Below, piece after piece: positions 21,868 through 37,940 of a stretch of 64,000 bases of DNA (position 1 is the stretch's first letter; every line of letters begins with the position of its first letter). The stretch comes from Xiphophorus maculatus. Lineage: Eukaryota > Chordata > Actinopteri > Cyprinodontiformes > Poeciliidae. The notes beneath the pieces are model-generated. The model worked only from the letters and a program-made list of their open reading frames with translations, did not search any database and had not been told where the DNA came from. The stretch spans positions 5,161,463-5,225,462 of the forward strand of contig NC_036456.1 of the NCBI RefSeq assembly GCF_002775205.1, read 5' to 3'. Both the position numbers and the translations under genes were made by a program.

Positions 21868-24067
21868 CCCTAATTTCCACCCATACAAACACAAAACCAA
21901 CACAATGCTTATGACCCACACAAATACAGGCTACAAGCACACAAATGTAGACACGTTGTGTGTCTGACCCACACAAAGCCAAACACACACAATGCGACAC
22001 AGCCACACACACAAACATATATTCATACATAGCCTATTTCTTGCAAATTACACTAAGTTATAAAAATAGTCAAATAAACCTTACCTAGTAGATATGAACT
22101 CTCCTCTTGCCGGTTCTCAGGCTCAGATTCTGTCTGTGACACCCAGAGGAGGTGAAATGATCCCATACGCTCCATTTCGTTTCTTTTTGTAAATATTTCT
22201 GACAAAATGTAACTGTCTAAAAGACTTTTAAACTTTTTAGCTTCACTAAATTTTTAGCTTCACATTTAGATATGGAAAAAGTTTGAGTCACAAAAAAACC
22301 CCAAGCAGTTTTGAATCTGAACTCAGATCCAGAACCGCACAGCATTCTGGGAGATGTAGGCAGAGGCATGACTTTCGCAGTTCTTCCTCGCTCTCTCTTT
22401 GGTTACCTAGCAACTTAGTCATTCTTTGGGTACCTAGCAACGACCTTTTGCGTAGCTTGCACAGCAGCAGTTTCAGGTTTGGCCACTGTGCCTCATAACT
22501 GGAAAAAAAATTAAAAAAACAAACATGTGGAGTTAAAACTGGATAAAATAGGACATTTCACGCCACCAGTTTATAGTATTTTGGATAATTAAAACAAAAG
22601 ACTAATAAATAATGATCAATATTAACAATTATTGACAGACTGATGTGAAATACTTTTACTGCTATGAGTTTTTCAGCTTTATTGTCCAGCTTACATTCAA
22701 TAGAGATCTAAAAAACTCGTTTCCTTCCCTTGTGAAGTGACGTTTACATATGTAGCCTGGGAATCATTTAGCCTCACAGGACACAATAACTGGGGTCCTT
22801 AATGTGCACAAAATTTTATTTCCAGTTGAGACAGATTAAACAAAGCTGTCATTGAAATACTGACTGCTTATCGCATAAATGAGAATGTACCGACATATTT
22901 CAACAAGTGATATATATATTTACCAATTTTCTGCCAAATCTGTCTCCCGCAGATGAAACACTTACAGTTCACATCCACGTTCGGCACGTAGCTTAGCAAC
23001 ACAGGAAGACAACAAGATGCATTTCCTGCCCCGTCTTGGGAAACAGCATTGAAACACTGCTCTCTGGTGGTCAAAATGTGCAGCACCCGAGACTAACTAC
23101 CTGCACATATTTAAATATAAAGAACAAATAAAATTACATAACTGAACCAAAATAATTCGACATAACATTTATTTCTGTCCAGAGTTGCAAAATCCTAAAT
23201 GTTCTTCATAGAGTGAAGCTCTGGATTGTGTAGTGACTAAACCATGTTTTAAAAAAAAAAGATCTCCCACGCTCACTTTGTACAAATTTCAGACAGACAA
23301 ATCCTGACATACTTGTGTGACAAATACATGACTGTATTTTCAATTTCATAGATCAACCACTCAACTGTTATCAGTCATTTTTAGACATTCCTAAGTTCTC
23401 AAGTGTAAATCTGGACTTCTTTTGTTGTTTCTTCAGGACGTTTTTCAGCAATTCGCACCTTGATAAAGGAGACCAGATCACCTCACGTGACGTCGTCAGG
23501 GACAACAAAGACCCAAACACTGAGCTGAATAGCCGATAGGACAGCACCATTATTAACTTTATGGCCCTATTAGAATCAGAATACAGTCCGACTCTACTGG
23601 CCATGTTTGTGGACACAAACAATGCAGATGGGCAGAAGATTAAAATGCTGCAAATGTGTCTAAGTTGTTTCTCAGTAGAGTAGCTACTCGAGTTATAATG
23701 TGCATCTATTATGTTCCTTGAGGAGACAGCCTGGGGGAAGGAGGTGAAGTTTCTACGGCTACTGAATAGAAACTCAGTGGCCACACTACAGAAACAAGCT
23801 CAGTGGTTATGTTGGTTGTAAAAGCCTTCCAGAAAAACAGTGAGGGGGGAAAATGTAGGAAAATCTGCAACATGATGTTCTGGGATCTGTCACACACAGA
23901 GACATAAAATAGGGGAGGTGGTCAGATTTGAACATGGGAACATTCTGGTCATTTAATTTTTTATGGACTATCGTTACTTTTAATTGCTGTAATGCTGTGA
24001 AAAAGTTACATTGGTGGAATAAGGCCTTGAGAGATTACGAGGAAAGTTTATGTATTTCTCCTAACAG
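21868..24067. other. Left-arm intergenic block shared with the right arm
   Basis: Contains a CA-rich tract (21880-22015) and a block at 22740-23110 conserved with 44030-44790. At 23371-23784 on the minus strand is an open frame of 137 codons with a 133-codon counterpart at 39742-40143. It has no domain I know, and its conservation is no better than the non-coding sequence around it. Compared with the right arm, about 345 bp are missing at roughly 23958, including the lectin signal-peptide exon. Confidence 0.6.
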
Positions 24068-25271
24068 AGAGGTTCATCCTCTCCACATGCGACCAGCATC
24101 AGTATCACTTTGTCAGTGGATCTTTCACCTGGAGCGAAGCTCAGGCCTACTGCAGACAGAAACACACAGACCTGGCCACCATCCAGAGTCCCACAGAAGT
24201 GGAGCGAGTTTTGGATACGCTTTCATCTGCTGGTCACACATCGGAGGTCTGGATCGGTTTGTACAGTGAGATCGACTGGAGGTGGTCTGATGGTTTCACA
24301 GGGAGCGGGGCTGAATACAGGGACTGGGAAACCTCTGACTATGAACCAGATTTTTATTATGCCTACCAGTTCTGTGTGTTGATTGCTAACAATGGCAAAT
24401 ATTGGGATGATTCCTGCAGCATCTCGTACCCATTTATCTGCTACAACGGTAATGAGAAGCAACTACTACATTCAGTTCTAACAAAGACTTGATCATAAAA
24501 TGTACAATTGCTGCTCGTTTTCATTCTCTACTGCAGGCACACAGGAGAATCCTGAATATGTTCTGGTCAATGAACCCAGATCCTGGTCCGATGCTCAGAA
24601 GTACTGCAGGCAGAACTTCAGAGACCTGGCTACCATCAGGAACCACACAGAAAACCAGAGAGCTCAAAGTTTGCTTCCTAGTCCGGCCTTTGTATGGATT
24701 GGTCTGTTTAGAGATCCAAACTTTCACTGGTCTGATGGGAGCAGATTTGTCTACAGAAACTGGGCAAAAGTTTTCAACATAATAGGCTCCAACAGAATCA
24801 TTTGTGGAGTCACATGGAGTCCAGGGCAATGGAGGTTTCGCTCATGTGAAACAAAAAGGTCATTTGTTTGCCACAGCCTCCCAGGCAAGTCTTTAAATGG
24901 TATTTACTTATTGATGTGCATGTAGGAGAACATGAGCCGCAGTTTTAAGTGTAGCTTCATTTTTCTTGTTTAAAACGTAGAAATGAAACGGCTTGTGAAG
25001 CTGAGACTGAAGACTGAGGACTCTGTCAATCTGAACGATCCGCTTGTGATGGCAAACATCCTGAAGAAGGTAAAGTTTGAAGATTAAAAAAAAACATTAC
25101 AGTCCTTTGGAGCACTAATCAATCTAATCAACCCATCCCCCAAACCCATACTTCGCTCACCAGCTGCAGGACAGACTGAATGAGAATGGAACGAGTGGAA
25201 CCACCTTGAAATGGAGAGAGCAGCCTGACGGAGACGTCTATAAGAAGAAGAAGAAGAAGGCCGAACTCTGA
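24068..25271 (+). pseudogene. Two-domain C-type lectin gene, left copy, lacking its signal-peptide exon
   Basis: Four exons: 24068-24448 (CTLD1), 24537-24884 (CTLD2), 24981-25069 and 25164-25271 (tail, stop TGA). Frame and phases (1-1, 1-1, then 0) match the right-arm gene, and all sites are canonical except a GC donor after CTLD2. CTLD1 has WSEAQAYCRQKHTDLATIQS, WIGLY, WRWSDG, YWDDSC and YPFICYN. CTLD2 has SWSDAQKYCRQNFRDLATIR, WIGLF, WSDGS and RSFVCHS. The exon coding MTMWKILLVLFLS in the right arm is absent: about 345 bp containing it and the presumed promoter are missing just after 23958. The body is intact, so it is either a recent 5'-decapitated pseudogene or uses an unseen upstream exon. 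No canonical EPN/QPD or WND sugar motifs: CTLD1 has EPD and WDD, CTLD2 neither. Confidence 0.8.
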
Positions 25272-27407
<2,136 letters not shown>

Positions 27408-27447
27408 ACCTGCTGCTGCTGCTGTTGCTCAGCAACAAACACACAAC

Positions 27448-27463
27448 GGCTCTTTTAAGAGCC
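27448..27463 (+). terminator. Histone mRNA 3' stem-loop (H2A, left arm)
   Basis: GGCTCTTTTAAGAGCC. The inverted homology between the arms stops 22 bases further on. Confidence 0.95.
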
Positions 27464-27485
27464 ACACACTCCTTCATCATGAGAG

Positions 27486-28780
27486 CATCAAATCCTCTTT
27501 AGCACATTGTTTGTTGTTCTAATAGGTTTTGGTTGTACATCATTTCGTCCAGCGGTGTCTTAAAGTCATTTACAATGGAAAGTCAAACTGCTGTTGTCAT
27601 GGGAATTTCGACTCTTTTTAGAGAGCCGGTTCTTTCGGCTCCCAAACTGCCCTTAATGAATTCTCATCTCCAGTTCCATATACAATATTTGTAAATAGGA
27701 ATGTTTCATAATAAATCCTCTTTCATTCAGTGTTATACAACCTTAATTTTATGCATTATGTTATGAAAGCAGACATTATGCTTGTGTACCATTTTTAATG
27801 AATCTTTATATCTTTAACAAAAACAAATGAACAGAATAGTGCAAAGAAATCAGACCCATAATTATTCAATCTTCTAAATTATCTTTAATCTTCAGCCAGA
27901 TGTTCTTCTCTTACAGCTCATTATGGGCATTTTAAACACATACCAATCAAAAACCTTTTATTTTGATTTTTCTGACAACAGCAGTGCTTTAGTTTTGTAT
28001 TTTGAACAGCTGCTCTGACTGCAGCTTCTGTACAGTGGAAAGAAAATGTTGTTACATTTATTACTGTCATACGCAGAACAAAAGCTGTTATACAAAAAAA
28101 GCTGAAATAATGCCGGACACTTTTCATAGTGATGATCAGATTTGGGCCAGTGAGAAATTTTAGGATGGCCAGTACACCAACACTGGTCCTTCTGCTGACT
28201 CTGGTAGAGGTCAGCAGTGATGGGCCCTCTGAAGCCAGGCTTCAGGCTCGTGTCGTCTTGTTGAAAACCACGTGACTGGCAACAAACGAGGCCGCGCAGT
28301 GCATGGGTCACGTGACTGCTTCATTTTGCGTGTCGGTTTTCAAAATAAAGGCGTGATGAGCCGCTGCTTCATTGGTTATTGTATTTGATCGCATCAGGGG
28401 AGGATTTGTCTTCAGCAGTGGCCAAAATAAAAGGAACCTTTTCTAGTTCATGTGCATTAATGATTTTGATGATGGCACTCAAAGTGAATGTTTATTAATT
28501 TTCTCAATGGTTGATTATGGTATATTTTATGACATATTTGTGTGTTTTTTTATTATGTAAAGCTTTGAAACTGCAATGTTGTTGAAATGTGCTGCACAAA
28601 TGAACTTGACTGAAAAGGAGCCAGCAAGAAGAAAGAATCTGACATCTAATACTTTGAGATGATCATTCACAAGGTTCTTAAATAAAAAATAATTAACCCC
28701 TTCATCTCCAAAATTTCTCACCTTCTTGAAATCATTTCCACTATTTCTTTGTTCTGTAAAAATATAGCAGTCATGATCAA
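27486..28780. other. Spacer, intergenic part with old transposon traces
   Basis: No gene. GAGAGCCGGTTCTTTCGGCTC near 27620-27641 and the CAGCAGTGATGGGCCC...CACGTGACTGG stretch at 28212-28335 resemble small hAT-type non-autonomous elements (low confidence). At 28541-28600 an L2-like LINE tail is readable on the plus strand (AAAGCTTTGAAACTGC...TTGTTGAAATGTGCTG). Confidence 0.45.
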
Positions 28781-28801
28781 AGCTCTCCAGATGCAGTGAG
28801 T

Positions 28802-28817
28802 GGCTCTTAAAAGAGCC
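28802..28817 (-). terminator. Histone mRNA 3' stem-loop (second H2B)
   Basis: GGCTCTTTTAAGAGCC on the minus strand. Confidence 0.95.
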
Positions 28818-28847
28818 GTTGGGTTGGAGCATCAGCAGCAGAGCTGG

Positions 28848-29237
<390 letters not shown>

Positions 29238-29330
29238 TTACAGCGACGAATGAGCTGCTGGAGAGGAAACAGCTGATATTATACATGCTGTATGGAAATT
29301 GAGCTGCAGCGTCTCCTGGCTGTGATTGGA

Positions 29331-30250
29331 CGGCCCAGTGGATCAGGAAGTGTTTGAATTGAAGCCACGTGATGACAAAGAAAGGGCGGGAATCGAGAAC
29401 GTTCTCCAGAAAAGTGAAACCATAGAAGCAAACACTTCAAATTTTCACAGCTTTTCAGGTTATTTTGTTGCTTGTTCTGTGCGCGTTTGTTGAGATACAG
29501 AAACTTTTTCAAGATTTATGTGGAAACAAATTCTATAAAAATTCTGTATTTCTCATAAACAGCAAGAAATGCTGTTATGCTTAAAAACCACAGAGTTAAA
29601 ACCACTGAAAACTCATTTGAAAATAAAACACACATAATCTTTAGGTTTTTGTTCAGAAACGGTGAGTAGAACCTCCCAATTTCACTTCATCTTTTTTCTC
29701 ATTTAAAACATAAATTTTTGGCCTACAAAAGAAAAAGACTTTACCCTGGATAAAAGATAAAAGTTCATCTTTCATCATGTCTTACTCTGCATATGATTAA
29801 TTTATTCTTTCAATAGAATTTTTTTGGGTTCTTCCAAAAGAAATATAATTGAAAATTAAAATTACTTAAGAAACTAACTTGTAACAACTCTGTCGTTTTT
29901 CTTTAAGACTGAACTTGTAGTCTCTCTCCATCACACAGTGTAAAGTTCTTCCTCTACATTTCATGAGAATACATTTAAATTCACTTTTGATATTTTAGTT
30001 TAAATATCTCCCTGTGGATTCACTGATAAAGCAGAATAGTCTAATGAGTTCATGTATTGCCAGTTTAACCATCAAACCTTCAGTAAGAAAAATCAGTGGA
30101 AACAAAACTTTTTACATTTTGTGTGAACAAGCAGCTATAATTCTTTGTTTTGTCAGATTAATATTAATATAGATACATTTTTACACTCATAGGTCGCTTA
30201 TGGAGAGATTTGGTTGCATCAGACAGGAATTCAGCTCATGATCCGATCAG
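29331..30250. other. Intergenic between H2B and H4
   Basis: AT-rich, no repeat or coding signal recognised. Confidence 0.6.
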
Positions 30251-30255
30251 TGTTT

Positions 30256-30271
30256 GGCCCTGAAAAGGGCC
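30256..30271 (-). terminator. Histone mRNA 3' stem-loop (H4)
   Basis: GGCCCTTTTCAGGGCC on the minus strand, a different stem and loop sequence from the other histone genes here. Confidence 0.95.
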
Positions 30272-30302
30272 TTTGTTTGGTCGAGTGAGCAAAGTTGTCG
30301 GT

Positions 30303-30713
<411 letters not shown>

Positions 30714-30759
30714 TCAGCAGCTCCTCCTACAAGCCAGATTGAGAACGTTCTTTTTAAAA

Positions 30760-31370
30760 GCAATAATTGAACTTTGATGAAATGAAATTATTGGCTGAAT
30801 CAAACTCCGCTCAACAGAGTCTGAAAGGAACAAACATCAAATAAATGTAGTTCTACTGGCTGTCATGTGAAGTTTGTGTTGATGCTTTTGTGCAGCTGAG
30901 GAACATGTGAGGGATTTCTGAACCAACTTTCACTCCATTTAACTTGTGACGGATCAACATGAAAAGTTCATTTTATATATGATGTGGCTGTTTAAACATT
31001 GTGACTTTCCTGATTCATGGTGACAGGAAGTGAGCGCTGTGTGAGCCTTTTGCTGGCTTTCCATCTATTCATTTGTGAACAGTGAAGTAATAAGCAGCGG
31101 CCAAAGACTCGTGTAGCATAAAGACATTAGATGAGAAGAAAAAGAGTGAAAGTTGATGTCTTCCACATATACTGGTATCCAGCCAAATGAGGTGAATCCT
31201 TTCTAAGAAGTGGAAATCCCATGACTGTTAAACTGCTGTACAACATGTGGCAGCTACATTAATTCATTAATAAGCCATATAGGTATAAATCGGTGTAAAA
31301 GTTTTGAAGCTGCGTGTATGAAGTAGAATGTGGGGTCAGTCAAAGTAAAGGACGAGCTCTTCAGCAGAAT
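30760..31370. other. Intergenic between H4 and H1
   Basis: Nothing recognised. Confidence 0.6.
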
Positions 31371-31377
31371 GTGTGTT

Positions 31378-31393
31378 GGCTCTTAAAAGAGCC
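31378..31393 (-). terminator. Histone mRNA 3' stem-loop (H1)
   Basis: GGCTCTTTTAAGAGCC on the minus strand. Confidence 0.95.
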
Positions 31394-31422
31394 TTTGGTG
31401 AGTAAAAAGCTGAAGCTGCTGT

Positions 31423-32052
31423 TTATTTCTTGGCCTTCTTCGCTGCGGCCTTCTTGGCTGCAGGTTTCTTTGCTGGACTTTTCTTGGCTGCGGCCTTGGG
31501 CTTCTTGACGGCGGCGGCCTTGGGTTTCTTGGCCGCGGCCTTCTTGGGGCTCTTGGCGGGCTTCTTGGCCGCTTTCTTGGCCGGAGCCTTCTTCGGGGAC
31601 TTCTTGGCTGCTGCTGCCGCCGCTGCTGCGGGTTTCTTGGCGGCGGGTTTCTTGGCCGCTGCGCTCTTCTTGGCGGCGGGCTTCTTGGCCTTGACGGGAG
31701 CCTTCTTCTTCACCACCTTCTTTTCCGGTTTAGCGGCTTTGGGCTCCTTGGCGAGCTTGAAGGAGCCGGAGGCCCCCGTGCCCTTAGTCTGGCTCAGGGT
31801 CCCTTTGGTGACCAGCTTGGTGACGGCGGTGTTGATGCGCTTGTTGGCCTTGCTCACGTCCACTCCTTTCCCGGCCAGCACCTTCTTGAGGGCCGCCAGG
31901 GACATCCCCTTGCGCTCCTTGGACTCGGCCACGGCGGCCACGATCAGTTTCGGGAGGCTGGGTCCGTCCTGCTTGGCCCGGGGAGCGGACTTCTTCTTCG
32001 GGGCTTTGGCCGGAGCCTTAGCCGGCGCGGCTGCTGGAGCTTCCTCTGCCAT
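31423..32052 (-). CDS. Linker histone H1
   Basis: 209 aa, intronless. A short Ala/Pro/Lys N-tail is followed by the winged-helix globular domain at about residues 30-105 ([52 protein letters not shown]). A long Lys/Ala/Pro C-tail with KKSPKK/KSPKK repeats, targets of CDK phosphorylation, compacts linker DNA. Only one H1 gene is present and it lies in the spacer. Confidence 0.97.
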   Translation of the reverse strand: MAEEAPAAAPAKAPAKAPKKKSAPRAKQDGPSLPKLIVAAVAESKERKGMSLAALKKVLAGKGVDVSKANKRINTAVTKLVTKGTLSQTKGTGASGSFKLAKEPKAAKPEKKVVKKKAPVKAKKPAAKKSAAAKKPAAKKPAAAAAAAAKKSPKKAPAKKAAKKPAKSPKKAAAKKPKAAAVKKPKAAAKKSPAKKPAAKKAAAKKAKK

Positions 32053-32107
32053 GTCTGTCGGGCTGTTTCGTTCCTCGGAACTTGTGGAGCTCAGAGCGGG
32101 AGGCGGG

Positions 32108-32193
32108 ACTTATAACACACATGAGAACCGTGAAGAGACAACGCAGCCCGCTGCTCTGCTGCCGCCTCGAAAAGCGGCTCCACTTTGTGTTTT
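32108..32193 (-). promoter_or_regulatory. H1 promoter: H1 box, GC box, TATA
   Basis: On the minus strand the H1 box AAACACAAA (32192-32184), a TTATAAGT TATA box (about 32117-32110) and CCGCCTCCC (about 32107-32099) precede the H1 start in the standard order. Confidence 0.75.
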
Positions 32194-32419
32194 CTCCGCC
32201 GACATTGAGCCTCGAAACACTCCGAAAACAAACATCTTACAAGACCAAAGTCACTGAAGCAGGTAGAAAAGTCTCTCTCCTCCACGCTGAGCTCATGTTT
32301 GATGTCCGACAAGTTTCTCCTTCGTCCCAGGAGCCTTGAAAGCGGCCAGATTCTCGGTCTGTTTGCGCCGCTTGCGGGGAGTTTTCCTAGAATTTCGCCT
32401 CCGAAAACATCTAAAACCA

Positions 32420-32887
32420 AATTATACTAAAAGTAACAAACATGTTTCTGTTAGCAAAGACACCTGAGGACAGAATCAGAGCAAAATGGCAGCGGTGAAG
32501 TGATTTGTGGAGATAAAAGGAGACATTTTTCAGCGGATGTAAACACACCCTCAGGATCCTGCGTGAGACAAACTGTTGATCCTCTGGCATAAACTTCCTG
32601 TCTGCAGTAAATGAAGATTCAACAGCAGCTGGTCTGAAAATCACCTCAATATCCAGATTTCGTCAGAAAATGTTTTTTTATATATATTTTTTATTGTATC
32701 TAAGGAGCTTATGCAGGGATTTACATATTTTTACTTTATCACAGTCAAAACTGGATGATTTCTAAAACATTCAGTTTATTAAAACTCGATCTTCTTTCTG
32801 ACTTGCAGGTATGAAGAGTTTTTCCACACCAACCTAGAAAAAAATAATTCCTTCATACATGAAATAATCTGTAGACATGATAAACAC

Positions 32888-32929
<42 letters not shown>

Positions 32930-33175
32930 TTTCTGGTTCATTGTGATTCTCCTGCCAGGAACTATTTCATTTTTCTCAATGATCTTCATGTTATGTTAAA
33001 GGAAACATGAGACAGATTCTACACTCATTATTAAATCATTTGTCATTTTATTACTTTCATTTACTTTTACTTTTATAGTGCACATCCACTATAAAGTCAG
33101 TACCAATGCTGTGCCCAAACAAAACAAATACAGGAAAAATGACCCAATTCCAACTACTTAATTATAAAACCCTAC
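32420..33175. other. Intergenic with (AC)n microsatellite
   Basis: An (AC)n run at 32890-32928. Otherwise AT-rich and featureless. Confidence 0.7.
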
Positions 33176-33184
33176 AGGAAGTTA

Positions 33185-34877
33185 AAAGTCAATAAGCTCC
33201 AGTTCCTGCTGTCTGGATGTTTTATCCTCACATTTCTTTAAGAAAGTTCTGCCTGTTGTTGCTGCTGATCTGATCCAGATATTAAACTCTTGGCTCTCAT
33301 CAGGCGTTTTCCCCCAGGCTCTGAAAACAGCAGTAATCAAACCACTTATAAAAAAGAACAATCTGGACAAATCACTACTGCAGAATTACAGGCCGACCTT
33401 TGACCTCCCATTCATCAGCAAAGTTATTGAAAAAGCTGTGTGTAAACAATTAACTAGCTTCCTAACTATAACCAACCTCTTTGACTCCTTCCAGTCTGGT
33501 TTCCATGGTTACCACAGCACAGAGACCGCCCTTGTAAAAGTGTTCAATGACATCCATATAAATACGGACTGTGGCAGAACCACAGTGCTGGTTCTGTTGG
33601 ACCTCAGTGTTGACCATGACATATTACTGAATCAACTGGAGAGTTGGGTCGGACTCTCCGGTCCAGTGCTTAACTGGTTTGAATCCTACATAAAAAACAG
33701 GGATTTCTTTGTTTCAATTGAAAACTTCTCATCAAAGAGGTCAAAGGTCACATGTGAGGTACCCCAAGGTTCAATCCTAGGACCCCTTTTATTCAATATT
33801 TATATGCTCCCACTAGCTCAGGTTATAACAGGAAATAATATTAGCTACCATAACTATGCAGATGACACACAGCTCTACATTATGATGTCACCAGGTGACC
33901 TTTGGCCCCATCCAATCACTGAACAGATGCTTAGAGCAGATAAATGTGTGGATGTGACAAAACTTTCTCCAGCTGAACAGAAACAAAACTGGACTTATTA
34001 CTTTGGACCTAAACAGGAACGAACTAGAGTTATAGATCTAGAGTTATAGATCTAGAGTTATAGATCTAGAGTCAATGCACAGCTTCAGTTATTGCAACTA
34101 AAAACCAGCCATCAGGCCGAAACCTGGGAGTAGTGATGGACTCTGACCTGAACCTCCAGAGCCACATAAAGACAGTTACAAAGTCGGCCTTCTATCACCT
34201 GAAGAACATTTCCAGGATTAAAGGACTAATGTCTCAGCCAGATCTAGAGAAACTCATCCATGCGTTCATCTTCAGTCGTATTGATTATTGCAACAGCGTC
34301 TTCACAGGTCTGTCCAACAAATCAATCAAACAGCTGCAGCTGATCCAGAATGCTGCTGCTGGCGTTCTCACTAAAACCAGGAAGATAGAGCACATAACAC
34401 CAGTTTTAAAGTCCCTCCACTGGCTCCCTGTAGCTCAAAGAATAGACTTTAAAATACTGTTGCTAGTTTCTAAATCACTGAACGGCTTAGCACCACAATA
34501 CATTAAAGATCTGTTGTTGTTGTATCAACCTTCCAGAACCTCTCAGGTCTTCTGGTTCTGGTTCTGCTCTGCATCCCCAGAACCAGAACCAAACGAGGAG
34601 AAGCAGCTTTCAGCATCTATGCACCACAAATCTGGAACAAACTTCCAGAAAACTGTAAAACAGCTGAAACACTGACTTCCTTTAAATCTCAACTAAAAAC
34701 CCACCTGTTTAGGATTGTATTTGAAATGTAATCAATTACAAATTTAACTTGACTTAATGCTGTTTTGATTATTGATTCTATGTTGCTTTGTGTTTCTGTG
34801 TCTTTATGATGTAAAGCACTTTGAAATGCCTTGCTGCTAAAATGTGATATACAAATAAAATTTGATTGATTGATTAT
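33185..34877 (+). mobile_element. L2/CR1-clade LINE, 5'-truncated, spacer copy
   Basis: The reverse transcriptase domain is readable: [66 protein letters not shown] (YADD at 33855-33866). It is followed in a second frame by DSDLNLQSHIKTVTKSAFYH and HWLPVAQRIDFKILLLV. The frame breaks near 34050, where GAGTTATAGATCTA is repeated three times. Motif A reads LLDLSVDHDILLN where the family has DLSAAFDTVDH, so a five-residue in-frame loss has removed a catalytic Asp. The 3' end is GTAAAGCACTTTGAAATGCC plus (TTGA)n. Non-functional. Confidence 0.9.
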
Positions 34878-34879
34878 AG

Positions 34880-35729
34880 TTATTTCTTTGCTAGGATTTA
34901 ATCAAATGAGGTTCTTGTTGCCAAAAACCCTTTCAGAAAGTTCTTCTGCTTTTAGCATCAAATCCAATCAAGATGGATTTTATCAGATTCACTTGAATAT
35001 AACATCATAGTTTATGCATATGAAATAAATCACATGTGAAACAAGATCAATCTCTAATCAACCACATTGACTGTTCATTCTATGTTGCTCTTGTTCATTT
35101 TGTCCTTTGGTTTATTTCAGGATGAATTGTGAAGAAAAAGCAAAATAAAAGCAACACATGAAGACAAATCAGCTCATTAAATAAACTGACTTTTAGTTCT
35201 CTAGAACTTTTTCTCTGATTTGCTTGGAATGGCCCAGTCAAAGCCCAGATCTGAATCCAAACTATCTGTGGCAAAAGTTTAGAGAAATATATTTACAGAC
35301 ATTCTCTGAAGTGAATTGAGATGTTTTGGAGAAAAAAGGGCAAAACAATTAATTTAACTTTCTGTTGGTCTATAAAATACAATCCTGATCAAATCAAATC
35401 CTTATAAATGGTAATTAGATGAAATTTAATATAAAAAACATTTTGCAAAGGACTGAAAGTTTAAATTAGGAAAATGTGTAATATATGTTATATTACAAAG
35501 TGAAATAGAAGTTAAGAGAACTGCTGATGTTCAACTAGAGGTCAAGTTTTGTTGAGCAGATTAAACTATTTTATGATGATCTACAGTTTTTGCTTTGATG
35601 AAGTTTGACATAAAACTTGTCTCTGATTTCAGGTCTAAGATCAGCAAGTTTATCAAATGAGCAACAATTAAACATTAAAATAGTTTAGAATATGAACAGA
35701 GTTATTAGTGTTCTTGGTTGGAAGCAAAA
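34880..35729. other. Intergenic, end of spacer
   Basis: AT-rich, nothing recognised. Confidence 0.6.
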
Positions 35730-35751
35730 CTCTCATGATGAAGGAGTGTGT

Positions 35752-35767
35752 GGCTCTTAAAAGAGCC
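35752..35767 (-). terminator. Histone mRNA 3' stem-loop (H2A, right arm)
   Basis: GGCTCTTTTAAGAGCC on the minus strand, 22 bases from the inner edge of the arm. Confidence 0.95.
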
Positions 35768-35801
35768 GTTGTGTGTTTGTTGCTGAGCAACAGCAGCATG
35801 T

Positions 35802-36961
<1,160 letters not shown>

Positions 36962-36988
36962 AGGCTGCAGCTCCAACAAACACACAAC

Positions 36989-37004
36989 GGCTCTTTTAAG
37001 AGCC
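36989..37004 (+). terminator. Histone mRNA 3' stem-loop (H3, right arm)
   Basis: GGCTCTTTTAAGAGCC. Confidence 0.95.
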
Positions 37005-37008
37005 ACAC

Positions 37009-37940
37009 ACACCCAGTTTAACAGCTCTTCCTGTTGCTTCTTAAACTTTCCTGCTTTATACAGACAAATCTGGACAATTTTTTTTTCTGTTCATACAGAT
37101 CTACAAGTTTACTTTTGTCCTAAATGAAATAAGCCGTTTTATCTTATATCACCACCATTGTCCATAAAAACTGAATGTTGATCCGTAACTTCAAGCCTGA
37201 ATCTGATTTTTATGTCTATAGAAATAAAGTTGTTGTATTTCCTTTCAGTTTAAGGTCACATTTGAACCTCCATCACCATATGAAGGAAACATCACTTCAG
37301 TTTATATTTTTGCTCCTCTTCCTCATTTTATGTTCCCCATAACTAAATTAAAACTAAATACAGTTCAAACTATTCTTCTATACAAAAGGTCTCATTGCTG
37401 CTTCCTGATGTTTTCACATTTTTTTAAATCTATTTTGGCTCCAGAGCTGCTGCCGTTCAATAGAACTCATAATCAGAATAATGCAGTCATTTTCCTCTCT
37501 GCCTTTTTCCTCCAGTGACATATAACATTACAGAGACTTGGGACATAATAAGTTTATTATTAATATTCACACGTAGAATAAAAGTTTGACAAAAGTCAGA
37601 CAGTGTGATCCAATCCAGTGGATCGAATCAAAAGAAGCTCAGATTAGTTCAAAGCAGCAAAACAGACCTTTGATTGAATCATGAATCTTTGGTGATGAGT
37701 TTCTTGCCTCAACCCGTCAATCTTTACCTACTTCTATAAATTCTACATCAGTTTCAAGTCAAGACTGTGATCCAAAATATATAAAATAAAATAAAAAATT
37801 AAAATTCTAAAGCTAATTTTTCATTATTACAAAATCATAAAAAAACCACATTACAGATTGAGGCTATATGATTACATTTGAACTGCCAGTGACCAGAGAT
37901 ATAAACCAGATTTATATCGTACTAAATTGAGATTAATAAC
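37009..37940. other. Intergenic between H3 and lectin, right arm
   Basis: Mirror of 25272-26205 with very few differences by eye. No gene. Confidence 0.6.

Noticed and set aside
22868-23086. 72-codon Cys-containing frame found in both arms (44055-44273)
   Set aside because: Conservation is explained by the duplication; no family, no splice partner.
23371-23784. 137-codon frame, with a counterpart at 39742-40143, as a possible duplicated gene
   Set aside because: No domain, no better conserved than nearby non-coding sequence, differing ends; kept only as a note.
31430-32257. 275-codon frame opposite H1
   Set aside because: Antisense shadow of the Lys/Ala-rich H1 gene.
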